A stretch of DNA of 64,000 nucleotides from Amylostereum areolatum (Eukaryota; Basidiomycota; Agaricomycetes; Russulales; Stereaceae): NCBI GenBank assembly GCA_012932865.1, contig SAXG01000035.1:1-64000 (forward strand). The letters run 5' to 3'. The position numbers and the translations under genes were made by a program. Shown piece after piece: positions 30,220 to 40,635 of this stretch (the stretch's first letter is position 1; each line of letters begins with the position of its first letter). Under the pieces are notes generated by a model, which had not been told where the DNA came from, did no database searches, and worked only from the letters and a program-made list of their open reading frames with translations.

Positions 30220-31420
30220 CCGGGAGCGGCGTCGACTCCGGGCTACAGTTTGCCATCCCGGTACGCTCAAGGAGAACTTGGCTGAAGCCGGCTTGTGACA
30301 TACGAATGATCTTTCGGGCGCGGTCACGCTCGATCTTGATACCGAGGAGATACTGAGGCTCGCCATTAGGACCACCCATGTCCTTGATCGTATACGCGTC
30401 CCCGAGCTCCTTCTTCGCCCTGGCAACTTCCTGGACAGAGGTTGAGATCCCGAGCGTGTCGTCCGTATGCGTCATTGTGATCGTCTCCTCGGAGCCGGTG
30501 ATCTTGTGACGTGCGCATGGATCACTGTAGAACGGAGAGTATCCGATGCTCTTGTACTTCGTGCTGAGCGCGTTGTACCATGCGTTAGCGCCCTGCTTGG
30601 TTCCGTATATCGCCTTGTTAAGCCTCCCAACCATATGCTCCTTCCCGGGCTCTTCGAAGCCAATCGGTTGACGTATGTAAAGCTCCGTGTCGATTGGCGC
30701 ATTGAGGAATGCACTCTCGAAGTCGACCTGGAAGAGCTCCATGTCGTGGATGGCGGCCATGGCTAATCCGATACGGACAGTCTCCTGGCGGACAACGGCA
30801 GCCGTTGTGGACGTGTAGCTGATCCCAAACTTCTGGCGGTCGCCTCGCCCTACGAGCCGAGCCTTGTGCCCAACCACCTCGCCATCGCCGTTGACCTTCT
30901 CCGCAAACACCCACATGGTGTCGATGAATTCCGCATGCTTTGGAGGCTCGACAAGGTCCCATACGCAGTACGTCTGCATCTTCTCGAGCTCGTCCTTGAT
31001 TGGTTTCTTCCAGGTTGCGGGGTCGCGCATCGCTTCCTGAATTGTACGCGGGGTCGCCCTTCCCGACTTTCCGCTAGCGGCTGATCCTACGAAGGCAAGC
31101 ATAACGCCTGCAACCTCCGTGTCCGTCAAGGACTCTCCTGGCGCAAGGCAGACGAAGTTTGCCGATAGGTTGAGCGGGGATTCTGCTTCAGTTGATGTTC
31201 CGCCGGTTGCGTCGTCTGGGGGAACTTGTGCTAGAGCTGCCGAAGGTTTGTTGCGCGCGGATCGTCGTGGAACAACCGGAGGAGGCGGAGGTATAGGGGG
31301 TGCGAGACGATCAGAGCGGCGTAGGACTGGAGAAGGAGGCGGAGATGGTGATTCAGAGGGTAGAGGCGTCAGCACGGACTGGGGCGTCTGAGTCGGCATC
31401 TGAGTCGTCATCCGTGGATT
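30220..31420 (-). CDS. Copia reverse transcriptase (proximal pol fragment)
   Basis: The minus-strand frame is +1 relative to the upstream copia ORF and holds the classic copia RT. It reads WKKPIKDELEKMQTYCVWDL, GHKARLVGRGDRQ, DFESAFLNAPIDTELYI and GLNKAIYG-like VGRLNKAIYGTKQGANAW. The catalytic box reads MTHTDDTLGIS where YVDD is usual; both aspartates remain. It ends at the gypsy insertion point after CSPESTPLP and continues at 12,885. The nominal frame runs on into the gypsy LTR to 30,122 and, in the other direction, out of frame over integrase to 31,846; those parts are not real. Confidence 0.85.
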
Positions 31421-33947
31421 GATCCTGGGAACCGACAACGGGCGCTTGGCTGGTCGGCTGCACAGTGCCAGTGGCGACATCCTTGCCCGACTCCCCCTCA
31501 ACACTGGCACTAGGGCGAGACCAGTGCCCCGCACCCTCATCAAAGACAACATCGCGCGATTCATATATCTTGTGCGATGCCGGAGAGTATACGCGGTAAG
31601 CATCTCGCCCCTTGTACCCGACGAGGATACATCTGACCGTCTTCCACTCCAGTTTCGTGCGACGCTCATCAGGGACCTTGGCGTATGCAATGGATCCATA
31701 GGCACGGAGGTGTTCAATGCGCGGCTTACGCCCGTACACCATCTCGTATGGCGTTGTGTTCGGGTTGCGGCGATGGGGAACGATGTTGTGTAGCATGATC
31801 GCGGTCCCAACCGCCTCTGCCCACAGCTGCCCATGAACCCCACCATCGTGCATCATGGCGCGTGCGTGCTCAAACCACGTACGATTCATCCGCTCGGCAA
31901 TGCCGTTCTGTGAAGGAGAGTATGGGGATGTGGTTTCATGGATGATCCCAAGCTCTTTGCAGAGCTCGTCGAACTTGCCCTCGAACTCTTTGCCGCCATC
32001 GGTGCGTGCACGCTTGATCTTCTTCCCTGTCTCCCGCTCAAACCATACAATGAATGCGCGGAATGCAGTGGCAGTTTCATCGGAGGTCTTGTTCGCGAGG
32101 AAGGCGCCGTCGGCGAGCTGCGTATTCCCGTCCGTCATACCCATGCAGTACTGCTTCCCGCCCAAGGAGCGTGTAGCCATGGGTCCTGCAAGGTCGATAT
32201 GGATCCTCTCGCCCGGTTCTGTCTCGCGCTCCACGGCCTCATCAAACGGGCGCCGCGACTGACCCCCGGCCAGGCAGCTTTCGCACAACACGCCCGAGTC
32301 GTGCTGGTGTGCGCCGACCACGCGCATACCCTCCACAACTCCTGGGACCTTCTTCAGCGTGGAGAAGCCAACATGGCCAACGCGGCGGTGCCACATATCA
32401 AAGGATGCCGCCTTATTTTGCGACGCGCTAAGCGCACGTAGGTCCTCCTCTTTCGGGGCAGTGCGCAACCGTTCTGACGTCGCTTCCTGCAGGGTGGGCT
32501 GGACAAGGTCGATGACGTACAGGCCATTGTCGACAGCCTTCGAGCTACGGAGGACAACATAGCCGGCAGGAGCATAAACGCTGCTCACGCCGTCGTGAGT
32601 GACAATCCGGCAGCCTTCTCGGTCCAGTTGGCGCGTCGAGACAAGGTTCTGTTTCAGCGCTGGCGCGTGGTACGCATAGAAAGAGCGGACGCAACGCTTC
32701 CCGCCGTCGAGGAAGACCTTGATGACAAGGCCAATCCCATGGATCTTGAAGGTATGACCAGCACCGGAGGCGTCAACGTCGAGGGGCCGATAGGTGTAGA
32801 AGTCGCGGCGGTCCCGAAAGTAGTGGTGGGAAGCGCCGGAGTCGATATATGTAACATCGGGAGGGGTTCCGCTGGCTGCAGGGAGCGCCATGTAAGATGC
32901 GAGGAAGGCAATGCTCCCGCCGATGGCAAGGTTGGCCGTGCCACTCGCGTGTGCCTCGGCTGTGTTCCCCACCGCCCCCGAACCACCACCACCACCTCGT
33001 CGTCCGCCCCGCTTCGCCCATTCCGGACGCTGACCCACAGCTCCACCGCCCGCCGCCCAGCAGCGGTCCTTCGTATGGCCTGTCTTCCCGCAGTTCTCGC
33101 ACTTGGGGCGTTGTTCCGCGGATAGGGCAGTCGTACTCGGGAGACCTGTGGAGGGAACCGGGTTTGTGCGCTGGTGGTATTCCGCAATCCGTTGCTCGTG
33201 CGCAGTAAGGACAGCTTCGGCGGTGAGCGAGTTGCTGCATCCATAGAGCGACATCACGACTTGTCCCAAGGGGCCGTCCGGAGCGAACGTTCCCATCACG
33301 ATGGACGTGAACTCCTCGTCGGTGACGAGTGCTCCAGCATTGGTCGCAATGCGTAGGAGCTCCCGTTGGGTGGCCCAGTGGTCTGCAACCGGCGTACCCT
33401 CGCTATACATGGTGAGGGACATTTTGATCTTGGCATCCCGCACGACGAGAGGGTTTCGAACCTCGAACATTGATCGAAGCTGGTACCACATCGCTGCCGC
33501 CGTCTGTGTGCTTGTGAGGCCGAAAGAGGATAAGTCGGCCACGTTGAGCATGATGTGCGCGCGCGCGACGCGTTCCCGCCGTTCGTACTCTTCAAGTGTC
33601 GCCGTATATTCGAGAATGGGCGGCGAGGCGCCGGCGAGAGACGCGTTGGAAGGGGTGGGTGCGTAGATGGGTAGGAAGGCGGATAGGGCACTGGGAACCC
33701 AGGGAGCAGACGTGGAGGGTTGGGTAACGGGGGGGATAGGGGCAGGGGTTCCTCCAGGAGAGGCGGGAAGAGGCGGGGGCAAGGGAAGAGGAGGTAGTGT
33801 CGTACCGAGTACATTCCCCTGTACGCCTCTGACATCCGTGATGATCAGGATAGTATCCTTCCACGAGTTCCATCCCTTTCCATCCCGAGTGAGCTTCTCA
33901 CTTGCCGAAAGGAGGGTGACTCCAAAAGAAGAAGATTCTGTAGGCAT
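31353..33947 (-). CDS. Copia Gag, protease and integrase
   Basis: The frame starts at ATG 33,947, 87 bp after the 5' LTR, and encodes 864 residues; an upstream open stretch to 34,364 lies in the LTR. Gag is followed by a CCHC knuckle (CENCGKTGHTKDRC), protease with YIDSGASHHY, an integrase zinc finger (HRRVGHVGF, CESCLAG) and the DDE core. The acidic residues are in HIDLAGPM, RTDGGKEF and NGIAERMNRTW. A typical linker rich in Ser/Asp follows, then a stop. RT lies in the +1 frame, with overlap around 31,355-31,420. Confidence 0.9.
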   Translation of the reverse strand: MPTESSSFGVTLLSASEKLTRDGKGWNSWKDTILIITDVRGVQGNVLGTTLPPLPLPPPLPASPGGTPAPIPPVTQPSTSAPWVPSALSAFLPIYAPTPSNASLAGASPPILEYTATLEEYERRERVARAHIMLNVADLSSFGLTSTQTAAAMWYQLRSMFEVRNPLVVRDAKIKMSLTMYSEGTPVADHWATQRELLRIATNAGALVTDEEFTSIVMGTFAPDGPLGQVVMSLYGCSNSLTAEAVLTAHEQRIAEYHQRTNPVPSTGLPSTTALSAEQRPKCENCGKTGHTKDRCWAAGGGAVGQRPEWAKRGGRRGGGGGSGAVGNTAEAHASGTANLAIGGSIAFLASYMALPAASGTPPDVTYIDSGASHHYFRDRRDFYTYRPLDVDASGAGHTFKIHGIGLVIKVFLDGGKRCVRSFYAYHAPALKQNLVSTRQLDREGCRIVTHDGVSSVYAPAGYVVLRSSKAVDNGLYVIDLVQPTLQEATSERLRTAPKEEDLRALSASQNKAASFDMWHRRVGHVGFSTLKKVPGVVEGMRVVGAHQHDSGVLCESCLAGGQSRRPFDEAVERETEPGERIHIDLAGPMATRSLGGKQYCMGMTDGNTQLADGAFLANKTSDETATAFRAFIVWFERETGKKIKRARTDGGKEFEGKFDELCKELGIIHETTSPYSPSQNGIAERMNRTWFEHARAMMHDGGVHGQLWAEAVGTAIMLHNIVPHRRNPNTTPYEMVYGRKPRIEHLRAYGSIAYAKVPDERRTKLEWKTVRCILVGYKGRDAYRVYSPASHKIYESRDVVFDEGAGHWSRPSASVEGESGKDVATGTVQPTSQAPVVGSQDQSTDDDSDADSDAPVRADASTL

Positions 33948-34021
33948 TGTTTTGGTCGATATATTACTTGTTGCAGCGGGAGCGTTCAATGCGATCTCTT
34001 GTACAGCTGGTGCGTCAGACG

Positions 34022-34033
34022 GGGCCCATAACC
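34022..34033 (-). promoter_or_regulatory. Copia primer-binding site of half-tRNA type
   Basis: The minus strand reads GGTTATGGGCCC directly after the 5' LTR. It can pair with the anticodon stem-loop of initiator tRNA-Met (GGGCCCAUAACC). Priming by an internally cleaved tRNA-iMet fragment is known for Drosophila copia and relatives. Confidence 0.75.
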
Positions 34034-34417
34034 TGTTGTTTTCCGTACTCTGTAGGGACGCGAACGCGTGCTCAGTCGATGCAACAGTGAACGACTCTAT
34101 TAGATGGTATGCACCTGTAGGGACGCGAACGCGTGCTACGGTACGAGTAAGTAAGGAAAAGCATAGAGTCAGTATCGGAAAGCTCACCTCAGTCGATGCA
34201 ACAGTGAACGACTGAGGAGAGAGGGGAAAGGGGAACGGAGACGACGAGATATAGGAGATCGGAGAGAGCCAAAATGAGCGGTCACGGTACCTAGGTAGTA
34301 GTATTCGAGACGCGTAAAGTGTAAGTCGTTCAATAGGAATGGAATGACCGGTGAGGTGAACCAAGCACCATCATACCGGGTAAGAAAGTAAGTAGGTATA
34401 ATCAACGGAAAACAACA
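34034..34417 (-). repeat. Copia 5' LTR (384 bp)
   Basis: It begins on the minus strand at 34,417 with TGTTGTTTTCCG and ends at 34,034 with CGGAAAACAACA, a 12 bp terminal inversion. It abuts the TGTTC target duplication outside and the PBS inside. It holds the same approximately 280 bp core as the 3' LTR plus about 95 bp of extra sequence at its U5 end. That extra sequence includes a second copy of the CAGTCGATGCAACAGTGAAC segment and of GTAGGGACGCGAACGCGTGCT. Confidence 0.85.
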
Positions 34418-34495
34418 TGTTCTATCTGGTCCCACTTGCCTATTCGAACACGCGTCAATCATACCTGCGATTGACATGTGGCGCTCGAGAGAAGA

Positions 34496-34501
34496 TATAA
34501 G
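34496..34501 (+). promoter_or_regulatory. TATA box of P450 no. 2
   Basis: TATAAG lies 87 bp upstream of the ATG at 34,583 and about 75 bp downstream of the copia insertion. The copia element and its cargo therefore landed just upstream of this gene's core promoter. Confidence 0.5.
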
Positions 34502-34582
34502 ACGCCAGGACGGCGCCCCACATTTCGCAACGCACCCCACCACCGATACTTAAACTGCCCTGCTACCACGGAGATTCAATCG

Positions 34583-36668
34583 ATGGAATCACAAATTTCA
34601 GTTCTGCAGATTTTCGTTTCATTTGCTCTTGTCCTTGCAGCTATTAGGGCATGGATTTCTCGACGCGAGCGCCTTCCATACCCGCCTGGTCCGAAACCGG
34701 TCCCGATTGTGGGCAACTTGTTCGATATGCCATCATCAGAAGGTGCGTATTGCTCTTCGTTGAACATGGATATCGGCCTGACAATGCCCGCACTCAGAGT
34801 GGCTGACTTTTACAAAATGGGGACAACAATATGGTGCGTTCTTTCATACGGGTCCAGGGATATCAACACGCCAGCGTTTATGGGTGACTGGTGATCCGCA
34901 GGCTCTTTGGTCATGGTCAATGTGCTGGGTCAAAGGACATGCATCATCAACAACGCAAAGGTGGCGTCTGAATTGCTCTCGGCTCGCGGGAAGATATATT
35001 CCGAGCGGCCGCCAATGGTCATGGTCAAAGAACTGTACACTTTTTCAAATATCTTACTGCAGCTGTGTCCCTCGTACTTACATGGATGCCGTATAGGATG
35101 GGCTGGGACTTCAACATGGGATTCATGAGCTTATCGGAACCGTCGTACCGCGAGCATCGCCATAATATTGTCCAAGCATTCAGCCACAAAAGTTCAGAAG
35201 CGTACAATCCCATTCAGGCGGTATGCATGCGTCATTCACGCCGGCTCTGTGTCGTGTCTCAGGATAATCCCTAGCATGAAACTATCCTTTTCTTGAAGAA
35301 GCTTCTCAAAGCTCCCGAAGCGTTTGATAGCCACATCAAGAAGTAAGTTCCTTGTGATGGCTCTGTCTACCGCAGTGTTATAACGCAAGGACATTGAAGC
35401 GCGGTTGGTTCTATGGTCATGCAGACAAGTGAGCTTGGTGAATTCATGGTGTTCCACAGATCTAACTTCTGTATAAATCACAGCGTTCGGATATCGGCCC
35501 ATAGAGGATGACCCATTCATGCAGGTCGCTCAAGAAGCACAGCTGGCAATGGCCACTGCTGCCCGTCCGGGAGCATACCTCGTCGATGTTCTTCCGATCC
35601 TCAAATATGTTCCCGAGTGGTTTCCTGGCACGAATTTCAAGCGCGTGGCGCGTGAAGGCTTTGATCTCGCTCAGATGCTGCAGAACGATGCGTGGGTATG
35701 GGCCACAGAGCAGTATGAAAACGGTACCGCCAAGCCAAGTGTCTTCACATTTTTCATGGAGAAGATTGCGCGTGGAGCAGACGCGAAGAATGTGAAGGAA
35801 GATTGTGCCATCCTTTACGCAAGTGTGTAGAGCTTAACATGATGCAAGGTTAGCTTGCTCACATTTATGTTGTGCAGCCGCCACAGATACGATAACGTCG
35901 TCTATACTGACATTCGTTCTCGCCATGCTTCACTCACCCGAGGTGCAGAAGAAGGCTCAAGAGGAACTGAGCCGCGTGACAGGTGGGAGTCGTCTTCCCA
36001 CCTTCGAGGATCGGGCAAACTTGCCATACATTACTGCGATCATGAAGGAGTCGCTTCGCTGGGAGGCTGTTATACCGCTTGGTGTTCCACACGTTTTGAG
36101 AGAGGACGACGTGCGCCGACAAGCTCTTTTGCCCGTTATGGAATAAAGCTGATCATTATAAACCAACATAGACATATGATGGGTATTTGATTCCCGCCGG
36201 AACGACCATGTTAGCCAACCAATGGGCCATGGTGAGCAGCCACAACCACTGCAGAGAGGTTGCCATTCTGATGCGTGTTGAATTAGTCACACGATGCCTC
36301 TGAATACCACGATCCGATGTCTTTCAACCCAGACCGATTCTTGCAGAGCACCAAAGTGCGCGAGCCCAACACAATCGCGTTTGGCTGGGGCAAGCGCATA
36401 TGTCCAGGGCGGTTCGTTGCCGAAAATAGGTTCGTGTTCTTCCTGTCTCCTTCTACAACCATACGTGCGATCTGAATTTCTGCATAGCCTCTGGTTGTAT
36501 GTCGCGACTATCTTGACGTGCTTTGATATACAGAGCGTCGATGGTGTTGTACCTCAACGCAAGTACACCAGTGGCTTGGCGAGCCGACCTATGCCGTTCC
36601 AATGTCGTTTCATACCGAGGAAGGGAAGCTCGGAGCTGATTGAAGATAGTGTGGCTGCCCTCGGATAA
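34583..36668 (+). CDS. Cytochrome P450 monooxygenase no. 2
   Basis: This is a multi-exon paralogue of the gene at 9,369 with matching intron positions. An N-terminal anchor is followed by LPYPPGPKP. Exon joins give the I-helix ATATDT, the K-helix ESLRW, and the haem-binding FGWGKRICPGRF. I could join all exons without a frameshift, giving a protein of about 505 residues. Residues around VLPILKYVPEWFPG and the region downstream of it are nearly identical to no. 1. At the intron where no. 1 has a GC donor, this gene has GT. The substrate is unknown; an aldo-keto reductase follows 270 bp downstream on the same strand. The paralogues were separated, or kept apart, by the retrotransposon nest. Confidence 0.88.
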
Positions 36669-36937
36669 TTGATCTCTTGCTGCATCTTCCATACATTCGA
36701 CCGGTCGTGTAGCTATGTAAAGTAGGGTACATATGCTGTACACACTACGTATACGAGTCAGACGAATCTGCGAAACACATATTTCGGGGACAAGCGGGCC
36801 GACCGGATGACCGGGGTCCGTTCCGGCTCTTCCTTCGATCCGCGCCTGCTCAGGCGACTGCATGGAATACTTAACAAAAAGCCATCGTCGTCGTCAACGT
36901 CGGTAATCCCTTTTTGTACCGCCTCCCCACCATCTAA

Positions 36938-38315
36938 ATGACAAGCACTCTCAGACTCAACACCGGCGCGGAGATTCCTACCATTGGCTATGGTACGCGC
37001 ACACCCGGAGCTTCTTGGATAACGATGGTGGATCTTACCCATCGCTTGCGCAGGAACATGGCAGTCTAAGCCAGAGGACGTGTCGAAGGCCGTGGAATAT
37101 GCGTTGAAAGAGGCTGGATACCGCCACATTGACTGTGCGTGGGGATACGGTAACGAGAAGGCCGTGGGCGAGGGCATCCGCGTGTCGGGTGTGTCGCGCG
37201 AGGATATCTTCGTGCGTGCGCATAGGTCTCGTTCGATCGAGGGGAAGCTGACGATATCGTCCAGATAACGAGCAAGCTGTGGGGGACGTGGCACAGTCGA
37301 GTGGAGCAAGGTCTTGACGAGACGCTGACTGCTCTTGGTGTCGACTACCTCGACCGTGAGTGGCATCATTACGCTCATGTCGTGACCATAACTGGATATA
37401 TGCATGCGTTTCTCCTCGTTCAGTATACCTCATGCACTGGCCAATTCCACTGAACCCGAATGGCAATGCACCTCTCATCCCCACTCGCCCAGACGGCACC
37501 CGTGACATCGACGACTCTTGGGACATTCGCGACACCTGGAAGCAGCTTGAGGCCATGGTGAAGAAAGGTACGTCCGCCTACCTTTTCTCGATCAGATACT
37601 GATCTGACGCGGATACTCCAGGCAAAGTCAAGGCGATTGGCGTCTCCAACATGTCGCAGAAGAAGCTCGAAGAGTTCCTTCCCTCCTGCGAGATCACCCC
37701 CGCTACGAACCAACTCGAGCTGCACATTTACAACCCGGACCACGCCCTCGTCGCTTACCTCAAGTCAAAGAAGATTCTCGCCCAGGCTTACTCGCCACTC
37801 GGTTCGACGAACTCCCCGCTCATTCAGGACGAGACTGTGGCCGCGATCGCGAAGAAGCACGGGTTCTCTCCCGCAGATGTACTCCTCGGTTGGCTCGGTG
37901 AGGACGAACTTCGATTTACTTATGTTTGAATCGTCATATACTGAGTTTGGCGTACGATCGCAGTCTCCAAGGAGGTGTGCGTGATCACGAGATCCCTCAA
38001 TCCCGAGCGTATGTATTCGAATATCCGGGGACCATTTGTCGCGTACAAGGGCTTGACGGAAGAAGACATCAAGACGCTGGACGGAGTTGCGGCGGCTGGG
38101 AAGCAGAAGAGGTTCGTGCCCGTTCACGCCTACTGCACCATCCGGATTTATTCTGACGAGCTTTGTGCGCGTGGTTCCACTCTCTGGCGCACTAGGCTCA
38201 TCACACCGCCGTGGGGTACGTTATCTGGTCAGCTCGGGCGATATACTAAACATGCGGCTGATCGGGTTATCTTTCAGGTGTCGACCTTGGCTTTGATAAC
38301 TGGCCCAAGGCGTAG
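36938..38315 (+). CDS. Aldo-keto reductase no. 1
   Basis: The first exon reads MTSTLRLNTGAEIPTIGYG. Later exons carry the catalytic tetrad: Asp and Tyr in HIDCAWGYGNE, Lys in ITSKLWG and His in LYLMHWP. They also carry GVSNMSQKKLEEF and the cofactor-site block YSPLGS. The last exons join to end GVDLGFDNWPKA with TAG at 38,313-38,315. It is of typical AKR size and should be a cytosolic NAD(P)H-dependent carbonyl reductase. The long NPNGNAPLIP insertion after the His resembles glycerol dehydrogenase or aldehyde reductase types. A transposon array begins 4 bp after the stop codon, and its 7 bp target duplication includes the stop. Confidence 0.88.
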
Positions 38316-38318
38316 AAC

Positions 38319-39235
38319 TGGCCACGGGCAACGCGCGCCAAATTCAAACTCCGACGCGTGCTCGAGATATTCGACAATGAGCGGCGGTACATTTTCCACT
38401 GTCAGGACCATAGGACTCGTGAGGGTAGCTGCGCCATAAATTATATAAAATCACTGCCTTTGAATGTATAGAGAGACATGTAAAAAATTGCTTGGATTTG
38501 GGGCGGATTCGAGGCAAATACCGGTGAGAGAGCAAGATTTTGAGGGGTTTCTCTCTATACGTTTATTAATACATCCCCCCTGGGTCCACTTGTCTTTTTC
38601 GCCGATGCGTGGCGGTTCACTGGAAGCTCGGAAATGTACCGTAAAGTCGACGCGAGGACGCGTTCAGCGATTACGTAATCACAGCGCGCCGACCTCATTA
38701 AACCGTCTAGACGTGCCCTTCACCACCGATGCTGCCTCATCTTTGTTTCTCTGCTGAATATACCATCTCTGAGAGCACATATACGATATTATTAACAACT
38801 CCTAGTACTATTTGGTGCTCCAAAACAGGACATCATGCATCATACTTTGGACACCCAGACACCCCCCACTCTCACCGCCCTCTCACCACCATCAACTTCC
38901 TTTTTACCACCGAGAAACTCAAGAGAAATCTGTAACAGTCCATATAGATTCTTTCAAAACAATCTACTTGTGGCGAAAATGCTTCTATAGAGCCTGAAGA
39001 GGGAGAGATTGCTGGGTGTCTGAACACCTTTGCAAATACTCAGACTACATGCATCTCCTAGCAATAATTTGTGCATATACACACTACTACAGCTTTGAAA
39101 ACGCACCGTGAATATTTTCACGATTTTGTGTTCTGCGTCCCGGGCTGCACACAGCGTCGCCATCGTTGGGCAGGTTTTTGGGCGCGTCGAGGTCACGTGA
39201 CCGTCACGACTGCGCACCACCGTTGCCCGTGGCCA
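38319..39235. mobile_element. TIR element copy 1 (0.92 kb)
   Basis: It has perfect 15 bp terminal inverted repeats, TGGCCACGGGCAACG and CGTTGCCCGTGGCCA. Shared with copy 2 are: the left block with TTCAAACTCCGACGCGTGCT, subterminal inverted segments (TTTGAATGTATAGAG with its near complement), a CGATTACGTAATCAC block, a CGTCGCCAT block and the right block GGTCACGTGACCGTCACGAC. Confidence 0.78.
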
Positions 39236-39236
39236 G

Positions 39237-40635
39237 TGGCCACGGGCAACGCGCACCAAATTCAAACTCCGACGCGTGCTCGAGATATTCGACGATGAGC
39301 GGCGGTGCATGCACCGTCATCCTACGACAAAAGTGCAATATGTTGACCACACGATAAAACATGTAAAAGCGGTACCTTTGAACGTATGCACGAACATGTG
39401 TGAGAACAGGAATATTCATGTCTCTGATATGATAGTGGTCTTCAAGAGGGGTTAATCTTCGGGATTTTCGTGCATACGTTTGTAGTCCTTCCTTTCCTAG
39501 TTTCATATGCATCTTATATTTGATTGAATGCGCGATGTGGAAGCCTGGACATGCACCACAGTGCTCTCGATGAGACGCGTCGCGCACACCTTGACGATTA
39601 CATAATCACTGTCATGTCTCCCCTCTCAGAACTCTTTTACTCCGATCCAGCCACGCTCGACGCGAAATTTCGCGGGCAATGCTATGGGGTGCTCTAGTGA
39701 AGGCTGATCCTATCTCAAGCCACAATCTTTATCTTATGCAACTGCCGGATTTCTTGTCTAGTTCAACATCATGGCATATTTGAGAAGCGGTGGATGCCAA
39801 AAGCAATGCACACCGCATTGTGCGGCATGTGTTTGATCCTCAGGAACCATTCCGCACACCAGTGAATAATTGGAGGAGGTTGGAGTGGAAACAGAGTCCG
39901 ACAATGAGCAGCTTCAAGTTGAAGAACTGGAGAGAATGCTCATTACTTCATTTTCCCGAGATGATTCTGTATAGCTACTGTACATATATACTACTACCAT
40001 CATTGTGATATTCTGTAAATATTTTCAGAGCTTCATGTTGTACATACTGGACTGTACACGGCGTCGCCATCTTCACCGCGGGCGGAAGTCCATTTTTTCG
40101 GAGTCGAAATGCATTCGAAACGAGCGACGAAAGTACAAATACCAATTGTGTTTTTACCTGGACAAAACACATTCCAAACATGTCCTCTCAGGCACATGTT
40201 CCTGCCTCATGTACCCTTCCAAAACTAGAAATTTCCGCCACGAGCAGTGATTGATCTGAAATTAGAAGCTTCAGGGCAATTTTTGGCGGATCTTTTCCTA
40301 ATCGAAACTGATTCTCCTTGGGGAACCGGTTTCTAACTGCTTAATTTAGGGAGAATATGGTCCTAAAAGGCTTTATTTCGAACTCATAGCTGCCCATGGC
40401 GGAAACCTCAAGTTTTAGGAGGGTACACGAGGCAGGAACATGTGCCTGAAAGGACATGTTTGGAATGTGTTTTGTCCAGGTAAAAACACGATTGGTATTT
40501 GTACTTTCGTCGCCCGTTTCGAATACGTTTCGACTCCGAAAAAATGGACTTCCGCCCGCGGTGCTTTGAGCTGGGATTTGGGCGCGTCGAGGTCACGTGA
40601 CCGTCACGACTGCGCACCGCCGTTGCCCGTGGCCA
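39237..40635. mobile_element. TIR element copy 2 (1.4 kb, carries a foldback insertion)
   Basis: It has the same 15 bp ends and the same ordered blocks as copy 1, including CGATTACATAATCAC at about 39,594. It is about 480 bp longer because a foldback sequence lies between the CGTCGCCAT block and the GGGCGCGTCGAGG block, which are nearly adjacent in copy 1. Confidence 0.78.
40074..40563. repeat. Foldback element with ~170 bp inverted arms
   Basis: The arm at 40,074-40,247 is the approximate reverse complement of 40,393-40,563, at roughly 85-90 percent identity by eye, with a spacer of about 145 bp. Landmarks: CGGGCGGAAGTCCATTTTTT against AAAAAATGGACTTCCGCCCG, and GACAAAACACATTCCAAACA against its complement. 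The arms would form a long hairpin if transcribed. Confidence 0.85.

Larger units (their letters stand above)
11809..34422 (-). mobile_element. Ty1/copia retrotransposon, split by a nested gypsy element
   Basis: The minus-strand element spans 11,814-34,417 and is flanked by a 5 bp target duplication, TGTTC, at 11,809-11,813 and 34,418-34,422. Without the nested 17.33 kb insertion it is about 5.27 kb. In order on the minus strand are: 5' LTR, primer-binding site, gag with zinc knuckle, protease, integrase, reverse transcriptase, RNase H, polypurine tract and 3' LTR. The protease-integrase-RT order is diagnostic of copia (Pseudoviridae). The LTR cores are identical, so insertion was recent, but the LTR ends differ and pol carries a +1 frame change. 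Confidence 0.93.

Noticed and set aside
31430..31846. Start of the copia RT frame
   Set aside because: It overlaps integrase out of frame; integrase motifs are in the other frame up to about 31,420.
39221..39251. Stand-alone regulatory palindrome
   Set aside because: It is explained as the junction of two abutting TIR elements, since each half also occurs alone at the outer ends.
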